Shown here in pieces: positions 31,981-40,100 of a DNA stretch of 46,823 bases. How positions within the stretch are numbered: the stretch's first letter is position 1; every line of letters starts with the position of its first letter. Origin of the DNA: Treponema sp. (GTDB taxonomy: Bacteria; Spirochaetota; Spirochaetia; Treponematales; Treponemataceae); contig JAFUYH010000023.1 of the NCBI GenBank assembly GCA_017470605.1, positions 1-46,823 of the forward strand, written 5' to 3'. The notes under the pieces are model-generated. The model saw only the letters and a program-made list of their open reading frames with translations, ran no database searches and was not told the origin of the DNA. The translations under genes were made by a program, and so were the position numbers.

Positions 31981-34056
31981 ATGAAGAAATTTTTGAACTG
32001 GATAAAAAGTCCTAAATCTGACTTTATACTTTTTGTAATTCTTTTGATTCTTGCAAATATTGCAGGTCATTCTGCATTTCTGCGTTTTGATTTAACCGGG
32101 CCAAAATCCTACTCGCTTTCAAAGGCAAGTAAAAATCTGGTAAAAAATCTTGAAGAACCTCTTTCTATCCGCGTCTTCTTTGATGACAAGCTGCCTGCCC
32201 CTTACAGCAGCGTTGCCCAGTATGTAAACGATATTCTGGTTGAATACAAGGGTGCCGGTAATAAAAATCTTTCTGTAGTAAAGATGGATATGTCTAAGCC
32301 GGAAAATTCTAACCTGGCACGCGACCTGGGCTTGAGCCAGATTCAGATTCAGGAAGTAAAGAATAATGAAGTAGGATTCAAGCAGGGCTATATGGGTATT
32401 GCCCTTACTTACGGAGATGATATTGAAGTTTTAAATCCTATTACTACAACAGACGGACTTGAATATAAAATCACTTCTAAAATCTCTAAGATGATTTCCA
32501 TGTCCAGCACTCTGGCTGGTCTTAAAGGTGATGAAAAAATCAAGCTGACCCTTTATTATAGCGATGCATTTGCAAAACTTGGCATAAACGGAAGCGACCA
32601 GATTGAAAAAGTGGTAAAAAATGCTTTTGATTCTGTAAACAAAAAGAATATGGAGCGTCTGGAATTTGTTGTAGAAAAACCAGCTTCTGCAGAGGTTGAA
32701 GCTTTGGCTCAGAAATACGGTATTCAGAAAATCAGTTACCGTGACCAGAACAACAATCTGAATGCAGCCGCTCTTGGTCTTGTTCTTGAACTTGGAGACA
32801 AATTCTTTGCCCTTCCTGTAGAAATTCAGAATTCTTTCTTTGGCTATGTATTTACTGGTCTTGATGATCTGGAAACTTCCATTACAGAAGGCTTGCAGAG
32901 CCTGCTTTCTAATGTAACGGAAATAGGTTATATTACAGGCCACAACGAACTTGACCACACTGCAGAAAATTATGCCGCAAACTTTGACCGCCTTATTTCC
33001 GGAATGTATGAGCTGGTTGATATTGATTTGAACAAAGACAATATTCCGGCAGGAATGAATTCAATCATTATAAACGGACCTCAGTATGATTATACAGAAG
33101 AGGAACTTTACAAGATTGACCAGTTCCTTATGCGCGGCGGAAACGTTATGTTCTTTGTTGACGGTATGGTAGAAGACGGAACTGCCCAGTATACAGGCGG
33201 TCAGCAGTATGTTCCAAATGAGTCAAATCTTGACCGTCTTTTGGAACGATACGGTGTTAAGCGCGAAAAGAACATCGTAATGGATAAAAACGGTTACGAG
33301 TATCAGAACGTGCAGGTCGGCAAGCAGATTCTTTACTGGGCTCCTGTTTTGCAGAAGGCTCAGCTGGCTAAAAAGAATCCTATTACCAACAATTTAGGAT
33401 ATGTTGTAATGTACCAGAATGCCGCACTTGATATTACAGGTGCTCAGTCAGATTCAGATGTAAAGGCTACAGTTCTTGTTCGTTCTTCTGATGAATCATG
33501 GAAGATGGACAGCAACATTATTCTGAATCCTGTAATGCTTGCTCCTCCTGCAGATAAGAGTCAGATGAAGTCTGAAAATCTTGTTGTGCTTGTTGAAGGA
33601 AAATTCAAGAGTGCTTTTGACGAGGCTGTAATTGCAAAGAAAGTTGATGAAGACGGAAAGGAAATTGAACTTCCGGAAGGCGACCTTGATACAAGCCGCC
33701 ACATTACTTCAAGCGTAATGCCTGGAAAAATCTTTGTTTCGGGTTCTTCTTACCTTACAACCCGCCAGCTTATAGACGAAAACGGTTCAACTCCTGTTTC
33801 AATGCTGCTCATGAACGTAGTTGATTATATGAACGGCAATGCAGATTTGTGTACAATGCGCACAAAGAGCCTTTCTGTAAATACTCTTACAGTAAAGTCT
33901 GCCGCCGCTGCAAACTTCTGGAAGTATTTTAATGAATACGGTCTTGTTGCCATGCTTGCAGTTGCAGGTCTTATCGTTCTTCGTATTCGTTCAAAGCGTC
34001 GTGCCGCAATCAACAGAAAGTATAATCCTGATGACACACGCACAATTACAAAATAA
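31981..34056 (+). CDS. GldG-like ABC-associated membrane protein
   Basis: Protein of 691 aa anchored by one helix near the N-terminus (about 14-36, DFILFVILLILANIAGHSAF) and one near the C-terminus (about 650-670, YGLVAMLAVAGLIVLRIRS), with a large extracytoplasmic domain between. LRFDLTGPKSYSLSKASKNLVKNLEEPLSIRVFFDDKLPAPY and the later GGNVMFFVDGMVEDG segment are typical of the GldG/DUF4350-like 'uncharacterized ABC-type transport component' family. The AGGAGGAGG run (31966-31974) allows ATG 31975 or 31981; spacing favours 31981. It forms one complex with the GldA/F-like proteins and probably the DUF4340 protein downstream. Confidence 0.85.
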   Translation: MKKFLNWIKSPKSDFILFVILLILANIAGHSAFLRFDLTGPKSYSLSKASKNLVKNLEEPLSIRVFFDDKLPAPYSSVAQYVNDILVEYKGAGNKNLSVVKMDMSKPENSNLARDLGLSQIQIQEVKNNEVGFKQGYMGIALTYGDDIEVLNPITTTDGLEYKITSKISKMISMSSTLAGLKGDEKIKLTLYYSDAFAKLGINGSDQIEKVVKNAFDSVNKKNMERLEFVVEKPASAEVEALAQKYGIQKISYRDQNNNLNAAALGLVLELGDKFFALPVEIQNSFFGYVFTGLDDLETSITEGLQSLLSNVTEIGYITGHNELDHTAENYAANFDRLISGMYELVDIDLNKDNIPAGMNSIIINGPQYDYTEEELYKIDQFLMRGGNVMFFVDGMVEDGTAQYTGGQQYVPNESNLDRLLERYGVKREKNIVMDKNGYEYQNVQVGKQILYWAPVLQKAQLAKKNPITNNLGYVVMYQNAALDITGAQSDSDVKATVLVRSSDESWKMDSNIILNPVMLAPPADKSQMKSENLVVLVEGKFKSAFDEAVIAKKVDEDGKEIELPEGDLDTSRHITSSVMPGKIFVSGSSYLTTRQLIDENGSTPVSMLLMNVVDYMNGNADLCTMRTKSLSVNTLTVKSAAAANFWKYFNEYGLVAMLAVAGLIVLRIRSKRRAAINRKYNPDDTRTITK

Positions 34057-34074
34057 AAGCAGGGGGCAGATAAA

Positions 34075-35007
34075 ATGAAAACACGTAAACTTATTTTGAT
34101 TATTGCTGATGCACTGCTTCTTGCAGTCTGCATCATTCAGGCAGTTTTTTCGGGCAGGGACGGCATTGTAAGCTTTACCTGCGCAGATGACATAGATGAA
34201 ATTGTTTTTGAAAGTCCTGCAGAAAGTTTTACTCTTGTAAAAGAGGGTGAAGACTGGTTCGGGGGAGAAAAAAAGTATCCTGTAAATAAGAATTCTGCAG
34301 AATCCTTTGTTTCTCAGCTTTCAGAAATTCGGGCTTTGGATAAGGTTGGAAGCCTTGGCAGTGCAGCCACCGCAGAACGCTATGAACTGGACGAAAGCCA
34401 CAGAATATCCGTTACTGCTAAAAAAGACGGAAAGGTTCTTCGCACTGTTCTGATAGGAAAGGAATCTCCTGCAAGTTCTCAGTCTTATATTTCTATAGAT
34501 GACAAAAAGGATATTTACCTTGCCTCTGGAAATATCAGAAGTACCTTTAATACATCTCTTACTTCCATCCGTTCCCGCGGAGTATGGCAGCTGGAAAAGT
34601 CAGAAATTACAGGTGTTACCCTGCGTAAGACTGCAGCAGCCGGCGACAAAGAAGGTCTGCTTACCATTTCAAAAATGGGAAGCGGTGAAGACATTGTTTG
34701 GAACATTTCTCCTGCAGAAATTCAGATTGATTCAGAAAAGGCTCAGGCCTGGTTTGATTCTCTGGCAAGCCTTACAACACCTGTATGGCATAATGAAAAC
34801 GAAGACCTGGGCGGAACAGAACTTGTTTCTGCAGAAATTACCTGTGGCTTTAAGACAGTAAAAATTACAATTTATGAAAAGCCTGCAGAAGGCGAAGATG
34901 CAAATCCTCTTTATTATGCTGAATCTTCTGAAACTCCTTATGTATTTGAACTTGCTTCCTATTCTGCAGATAAGTTCCTTAAAAAAGCGGAAGATTTTGC
35001 AAAATGA
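34075..35007 (+). CDS. DUF4340-family protein
   Basis: Protein of 310 aa with an N-terminal membrane anchor (residues 5-24, KLILIIADALLLAVCIIQAV) and an extracytoplasmic beta-rich domain. Segments such as EIVFESPAESFTLVKEGEDWFGGEKKYPVNKNSAESFVSQLSEIRALDKVGS and VLIGKESPASSQSYISIDDKKDIYLASG are characteristic of DUF4340, a family regularly found next to GldG-like genes. GGGGGC precedes the ATG. The pth gene starts within its stop codon (ATGA overlap). Its function is unknown; co-occurrence suggests a subunit or substrate-binding partner of the ABC complex. Confidence 0.8.
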   Translation: MKTRKLILIIADALLLAVCIIQAVFSGRDGIVSFTCADDIDEIVFESPAESFTLVKEGEDWFGGEKKYPVNKNSAESFVSQLSEIRALDKVGSLGSAATAERYELDESHRISVTAKKDGKVLRTVLIGKESPASSQSYISIDDKKDIYLASGNIRSTFNTSLTSIRSRGVWQLEKSEITGVTLRKTAAAGDKEGLLTISKMGSGEDIVWNISPAEIQIDSEKAQAWFDSLASLTTPVWHNENEDLGGTELVSAEITCGFKTVKITIYEKPAEGEDANPLYYAESSETPYVFELASYSADKFLKKAEDFAK

Positions 35008-35663
35008 TTAAACTTGTAGCATTTCTGGGCAATTACGGAAAAGAATATGAAAAGACCCGCCACAATGTAAGCTGGTTTTTTGAAGATTCTCTTTCTTTTG
35101 CCAGATGCCTCAGCTGGCAGAATAAATTCAAGGGCGAGATTTGTGATGTAAGTCCCGCCCAGCTTGCCCAGTGGGCCTGTGATGATAAGATTTGCAGCAA
35201 AAAGGACGGTTCTCCTGTATTAGTGCCGGAAGAAGCCCCTGCCCACATCTATTTTCTGAAGCCCCTGACTTACATGAATTTAAGCGGCGAAAGTATTATA
35301 GAAGTTGCAAATTTCTATAAAATAAAGCCGGAAGAAATTCTTGTGATTCATGATGAACTGGAACTTCCTTTTGGTTTTGTGAGCTTAAAGTGGAGCGGTG
35401 GGCTTGGAGGACATAACGGCCTGCGTTCTACAAAACAGGTTCTGGGCACTCCAGACTTCTGGCGAATCCGCTTTGGAATCGGCCGGCCTGCAGACGACCG
35501 TATTGGAATTGCTGATTATGTTCTGAGCCGCTTTACAGCAGATGAAGAAGAAAAACTGATGAGTGTTTTTGCCCAGTCCAGTCTGCTTCTTGTAAAACTC
35601 CTGCTTTCAAAAGAGCCTCAGAAACTTGTGCAGGCCTGGGGTAAGAAAAATCTTCTTTCATAA
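35004..35663 (+). CDS. pth: Peptidyl-tRNA hydrolase
   Basis: Releases tRNA from peptidyl-tRNA dropped by stalled ribosomes; 219 aa. The N-terminus LVAFLGNYGKEYEKTRHNVSWFF carries the catalytic His (TRHN) and the substrate Asn, but reads NYG where most Pth proteins have NPG. The catalytic Asp is in VIHDELELPFG; GGHNGLRSTKQVLGTPDFWRIRFGIGRP follows as usual. An insertion of about 20-25 residues (around 45-72, VSPAQLAQWACDDKICSKKDGSPVLVPEE) precedes YFLKPLTYMNLSGESI. Translation is probably coupled to the upstream gene through the ATGA overlap. Confidence 0.93.
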   Translation: MIKLVAFLGNYGKEYEKTRHNVSWFFEDSLSFARCLSWQNKFKGEICDVSPAQLAQWACDDKICSKKDGSPVLVPEEAPAHIYFLKPLTYMNLSGESIIEVANFYKIKPEEILVIHDELELPFGFVSLKWSGGLGGHNGLRSTKQVLGTPDFWRIRFGIGRPADDRIGIADYVLSRFTADEEEKLMSVFAQSSLLLVKLLLSKEPQKLVQAWGKKNLLS

Positions 35664-35691
35664 GAACTGTAGAATTTATTTGAATATTCAA

Positions 35692-35697
35692 TATAAT
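35692..35697 (+). promoter_or_regulatory. Pribnow box 7 nt before the efflux operon ATG
   Basis: TATAAT (35692-35697) is followed by 7 nt and ATG 35705, so transcription would begin at or next to the start codon. No Shine-Dalgarno is present and the -35 is weak (CTGTAG 35667-35672, 19-bp spacer). Confidence 0.5.
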
Positions 35698-35704
35698 TCA
35701 AGTT

Positions 35705-36793
35705 ATGAAATGGGACAAAAAATATACGCGCCTTGCTGTAACCGGCGGAATAGTGCTTCTTTTTGTAGTGCTTATTCTTGCAGTTACAGGAAAGAAAAAA
35801 GTCAGCCCCAATGATGATGCTCTGCCTGTAGTTCTTGTGCAGAAGCCTGAAGTAAAAACTCTTCGGGAGTCTGTTTCTATAAGCGGTTATGTGGAAGCAG
35901 AAGCAATGATTCCTGTAGTTCCTTTTGTTTCCGGTACTATTATGGAATATCCCGCCCGCGCCGGAGATTTTGTAGAAAAAGACCAGCTCCTTGCAAAAAT
36001 AGATGATGAGCCTTTCCGCCAGCAGATGCTGCAGGCTCAGGCCGCCTTTTTTGCGGCAAAAAGCACTTATGACCGCGTGGCAACCCTTTTTAAGTCCGGC
36101 GCAACAACCCAGCAGAATTATGACAATGCCCGCGCCCAGTATGATGCGGCCAAAGCCCAGTACGACCTTGCCATGCTGCAGGTGGGCTACACGGAAGTAC
36201 GTGCCCCAGTTGCCGGCACAATCCTTATGGCAGACCAGGCAGTAGGCGGAATAGGAAATCAGTCTGCCCCCCTTGCCGTTCTTGCAGATTTGGAAAATCA
36301 GGTAGTGCGCCTGAAAGTTCCCGAAAAATATTTTGACCTTTTTACCCTGCAGAAAGACTCTCTGCTGGTAACTGTTACCCGCCCTGCAGAAGAAAATCTT
36401 TACGAAGACGCAGTTACATCTGCAACAATAGAAAATATTGCCCCTTACATTTCGCCGGAAAGCAAGAACTTTCAGGTTGTCTGCCATCTGGATAATCCTG
36501 GAGAACGCTTCCGCCCGGGAATGTATGTAAAAGTTCAGGTTGCCTACCGGGTTCATGAAAATGTCCCCCTCCTTCCAATTCAGACAAAAAAACTGGACGG
36601 CTCCTGCTATATTTATAATCCGGATGAAAAAACAGTTACCTTTATTCCTCCTTTTGACGCTCCATCTGACGGAGAATTTTTTGTGGTTCCCCCTGAATAC
36701 AAAGATAAACTTTTTGTAACGGACGGTCAGAACTTTGTTTTTGACGGCCAGAAAGTCCGCCTGTATGAAGAGGCTGTAAATGAAGCTCTCTGA
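35705..36793 (+). CDS. RND efflux periplasmic adaptor (membrane fusion protein)
   Basis: Adaptor of 362 aa (HlyD/AcrA superfamily) that links the RND pump to the outer-membrane channel. One N-terminal anchor helix (about 9-29, LAVTGGIVLLFVVLILAVTG). The biotinyl-lipoyl halves (ISGYVEAEAMIPVVPFVSGTIMEYPARAGDFVEKDQLLAKID and TEVRAPVAGTILMADQAVGGIGNQSAPLAVLAD) flank an alpha-hairpin (about 98-158, QAQAAFFAAKSTYDRVATLFKSGATTQQNYDNARAQYDAAKAQY). A beta-barrel domain follows (YISPESKNFQVVCHLDNPGERFRPGMYVKVQV). The RND gene overlaps its end by 14 nt. Confidence 0.9.
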   Translation: MKWDKKYTRLAVTGGIVLLFVVLILAVTGKKKVSPNDDALPVVLVQKPEVKTLRESVSISGYVEAEAMIPVVPFVSGTIMEYPARAGDFVEKDQLLAKIDDEPFRQQMLQAQAAFFAAKSTYDRVATLFKSGATTQQNYDNARAQYDAAKAQYDLAMLQVGYTEVRAPVAGTILMADQAVGGIGNQSAPLAVLADLENQVVRLKVPEKYFDLFTLQKDSLLVTVTRPAEENLYEDAVTSATIENIAPYISPESKNFQVVCHLDNPGERFRPGMYVKVQVAYRVHENVPLLPIQTKKLDGSCYIYNPDEKTVTFIPPFDAPSDGEFFVVPPEYKDKLFVTDGQNFVFDGQKVRLYEEAVNEAL

Positions 36794-39700
36794 GTTTTCC
36801 GTTAAACACCCAGTAGTAATAGGAATGTTCCTCATTGTTCTGGCGGCCTTTGGCGGCTATTCCATTGCCAGAATGCCCACAGAATTCATGGCAGATATTT
36901 CCATGCCTCAGGCAATCGTATATACGATTTATCCGGGAGCAAGTGCAGAAGACGTAGAACAGGATATTACCAGAGTTCTGGAAGATGAATTTGTAACCCT
37001 TCCACATTTTAAGAGCGTAGAAAGTTCTTCCTACAATTCTATGAGCTGGATTACAATTACCTACGCAGACGGTTATGATGCCTATGACCAGCTGGAAGAA
37101 TTAAGAAACAGAATCCGTCAGCTGGTTCCAGACCTGCCTGATGGAATTTCCGGGGAACCAACGGCAATTGTAGGCGGCATGTCTATGATGCCTATTATTG
37201 AATTTTCAGTAGAAGCGGGAAAAGATTCCGCCCGGGTAACAGACTTTATCAATAATGAACTCCGCCCCCGCCTTACCCAGATAGACGGTGTTTCTTCCAT
37301 TGAAGTAGAAGGAGGCAAGGAACTGCAGGTAGAAGTAAAGATTGACGTGGATGCCCTTACTTCTAAAGGAATTGCCGTTACAAACGTTTATCAGGTTTTG
37401 AATTACGGAAACGTGAGCCTGCCCTTGGGAAACGGCTTTTTTGAAAACCGTTCCATTCAGCTTCGCTATTCTGGCGGCTTTACGGATATAGAAGACATAA
37501 AAAATCTGCCGGTTGGTCTGGCAGACGGTTCCAGCATAATTCATCTTGGAGACGTGGCTCAGGTTTCACTTACTTATCCCAAAGAAGAATATTATGTAAC
37601 AGACGGAAAAAATCCTATAACCCTTGTAAGAGTTTTAAAACGTACGGACGGAAATACCACCGGCATTATTAAAAACGTAAAAAAAGTGCTTGCCGATTTT
37701 GAAAAAGAAAGTGGCGGCGCGGTACATTTTAATATTATTTCTGATGATGCAAGACAGGTTTCTGCATCCCTGCGCACGGTTTTATCCAGCGGAATTATGG
37801 GAATTGTTTTTGCAGTCCTTGTAATCCTGCTTTTTATGGCAGACTGGCGGGCAACCCTTACAATCAGTCTTTCAATTCCTCTTTGTATTCTTTTTGCAAT
37901 GATTGGAATAAGGCTTTTTGGAATTTCTCTGAACCTTATGAGTTTTTCGGGACTGGTAATATCACTTGGCATGGTTGTAGACGGTTCTACGGTTATGATT
38001 GACCAGGTTTACCGCTACTACAAACGCCGAGACAGCGAAAGCGGGGAACTGGAATATACGGTTAATCAGTCAATTTATCGCGGTTGGGATGAAGTTTCCG
38101 CTTCTATTCTTGCTTCTGCCGCCACTACAATTGTAGTTTTCCTTCCAATTGCAATGATGTCCGGCCTTATGGGAAAAGTCTTAAAGCCGGTCGCAATAAC
38201 AATCATCATGGCAATTTTTGCTTCCTTCCTTGTGGCAGAAATTGTAGTTCCTTTCCTTTTGAAACAGGTTCTTTCTGATAAAGGGCCAAAAATCCGTACA
38301 AAAGAACGCCGTTTTGACAGGGGAATGAAAAAACTGGAAGGCCTTTACCGCAAGCTCCTTACCCTTGCCATTAACAACCGCCTTACCGTAATTATTTCCG
38401 CAATTCTTCTGCTTGTATTTTCTGTTTTTACGACCCTGAGGCTTGGTGTTGCCTTTATTCCTTCTACAGATAACAGTGATTTTTATATTTCCATGGATTT
38501 GCCGGTTGGAACTACCCTTGAGCAGACCCGCACAAAAATGGATGTTGCCCAGAAACTTCTTTATAAATACGTTCCAGAAATTGACAATGTGGTAATTTAT
38601 ACAGGGCAGAGTAATTCCAAGGGAATTTCAACCCAGGCGGTTCCAGAAAGTGCCTATGTTCATGTTGTGCTTGTTCCGGTTGCAGAGCGCAGGCGCGATG
38701 TTCATGAAATAATGATTGAAATTCAGCATATCTGGCAGAGCGTAATTCCAGACAGCAAGATTTCTGTGGCAAACGGTGGTTTTGACCGTCTTGTAGGTTT
38801 TGTTTCTGGGGGCGGTGGCTATGGTCTTACCCTTATTTCAGAAGATTTGGATACTCTTTATAAGACTGCTTCATCAATAAAAGAATTTCTGGAAACTGAC
38901 CCGGAAGTTGTAACTGCCAAACTTGATACCGACTTTGATACCACAACCATGATTATTGATATGAGTCAGGAATATTTGAGTTCCATGGGAATTACAAGTT
39001 ATGAGGCAGGCCTTACTTCTGCAATCCTCTTCCGCGGGGTAGATGCTGGCCGCTATAAGGATGATGAATCTGGAAAACGCTATAAGGTTCACTTAAGTTC
39101 AAACGTTGCCGATGGAAATATTTCTTCCGATACAATTTCAAATCTTCATATCATTACTTCCAGCGGGCGGGATGTTTCTTTTGCAAACCTTTCTGATATA
39201 AAGGTAGAAAAATCCATTTCGCAGATAAACCATTCTGACCGGGCAAAAACAATTACTGTAAGCGCAACTCTTGTAAGTGAAGATACAGCCGGTGTAAGTC
39301 AGCGTGTGCGCGACTTTATTGCAAGAAATCCCCTTCCAAACGGAGTTCACAGTAAGTCCGGCGGAATTATGGCCTTTATCGGCGATATGGTTGCCCCGAT
39401 GATTATTGCAATCATCACGGCAATCTTCCTTGTTTACACGGTAATGGTTCTTCAGTTTGAAAAATTCAAGCAGCCCCTTCTGATTCTTTCTACAATTCCT
39501 TTCTGTCTGATTGGAGTTGTGGCCGGCCTTTTGATTTTTGGCTCAACACTGAATCTGCTTTCCCTTCTGGGACTCATTTCTCTGGCCGGAGTAGTTGTAA
39601 ACAACGGTATCATTCTTGTGGATTATGTAAACCAGCTGCGTGCCCAGAGGCGGGAAGTGATGGCAAAAAATATGGGGCACATGACTAAAGACGGAGACTG

Positions 39701-40100
39701 GGTAATTGAACTGGAAAGTGAAGAAGAAAACAGGCTTCTGTTTAATTCTGTTGTAGACGGGGCATCTTCGCGAATTCAGCCGATTTTGATTACAACCCTT
39801 ACAACCCTGCTTGGAACAGTGCCGATGGCAGTTTCTCATGGAGAAGGTGCTGAAATTTATGCACCGATGGGGCAGGCAATTGTAGGCGGACTTATTACCA
39901 GTACCCTTATCACGCTGGTGGTAATTCCTGTATTATATTATATGACAGAGCAAAAGAGAGATAAGAAGGAAAAGAGGTCCAAAAATGAAGACAATAAAAA
40001 CGATGAAAAGTGTGAAGAACATGAAGACCCTGAAGACCATGAAAAACATGAAAACTGGGAACCCCGGGAAAACCGTGAACCCCGTGAACCCCGTGAATAA
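36780..40100 (+). CDS. RND-family efflux pump, AcrB/HAE1-like
   Basis: Proton-driven inner-membrane pump of 1106 aa exporting drugs or other hydrophobic compounds through the adaptor and TolC. Family start KLSEFSVKHPVVIGMFLIVLAAFGGYSIARMPTEFMADI; TM4 carries a conserved Asp (D401 in SLGMVVDGSTVMID), a proton relay residue; two homologous halves have six helices each and large periplasmic loops. It ends with a cytoplasmic tail of about 45 residues (KRDKKEKRSKNEDNK, then tripeptide repeats such as DPE, DHE, KHE, PRE) unlike normal RND proteins. The tail is encoded partly by a 9-bp tandem repeat, and its last 116 bases overlap the lipoprotein gene in another frame. The start lies inside the adaptor gene. 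Confidence 0.92.
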   Translation: MKLSEFSVKHPVVIGMFLIVLAAFGGYSIARMPTEFMADISMPQAIVYTIYPGASAEDVEQDITRVLEDEFVTLPHFKSVESSSYNSMSWITITYADGYDAYDQLEELRNRIRQLVPDLPDGISGEPTAIVGGMSMMPIIEFSVEAGKDSARVTDFINNELRPRLTQIDGVSSIEVEGGKELQVEVKIDVDALTSKGIAVTNVYQVLNYGNVSLPLGNGFFENRSIQLRYSGGFTDIEDIKNLPVGLADGSSIIHLGDVAQVSLTYPKEEYYVTDGKNPITLVRVLKRTDGNTTGIIKNVKKVLADFEKESGGAVHFNIISDDARQVSASLRTVLSSGIMGIVFAVLVILLFMADWRATLTISLSIPLCILFAMIGIRLFGISLNLMSFSGLVISLGMVVDGSTVMIDQVYRYYKRRDSESGELEYTVNQSIYRGWDEVSASILASAATTIVVFLPIAMMSGLMGKVLKPVAITIIMAIFASFLVAEIVVPFLLKQVLSDKGPKIRTKERRFDRGMKKLEGLYRKLLTLAINNRLTVIISAILLLVFSVFTTLRLGVAFIPSTDNSDFYISMDLPVGTTLEQTRTKMDVAQKLLYKYVPEIDNVVIYTGQSNSKGISTQAVPESAYVHVVLVPVAERRRDVHEIMIEIQHIWQSVIPDSKISVANGGFDRLVGFVSGGGGYGLTLISEDLDTLYKTASSIKEFLETDPEVVTAKLDTDFDTTTMIIDMSQEYLSSMGITSYEAGLTSAILFRGVDAGRYKDDESGKRYKVHLSSNVADGNISSDTISNLHIITSSGRDVSFANLSDIKVEKSISQINHSDRAKTITVSATLVSEDTAGVSQRVRDFIARNPLPNGVHSKSGGIMAFIGDMVAPMIIAIITAIFLVYTVMVLQFEKFKQPLLILSTIPFCLIGVVAGLLIFGSTLNLLSLLGLISLAGVVVNNGIILVDYVNQLRAQRREVMAKNMGHMTKDGDWVIELESEEENRLLFNSVVDGASSRIQPILITTLTTLLGTVPMAVSHGEGAEIYAPMGQAIVGGLITSTLITLVVIPVLYYMTEQKRDKKEKRSKNEDNKNDEKCEEHEDPEDHEKHENWEPRENREPREPRE

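Noticed and set aside
35618..36835. Minus-strand open frame of 405 codons opposite the efflux adaptor
   Set aside because: It lies antisense to a clear membrane fusion protein, is rich in Cys, His and Lys in an unnatural pattern, and shows no domain. It is a shadow of the coding strand.
40018..40098. CRISPR-like short repeats
   Set aside because: The units are 9 bp with no spacers and lie in coding sequence. No cas genes are in the window.
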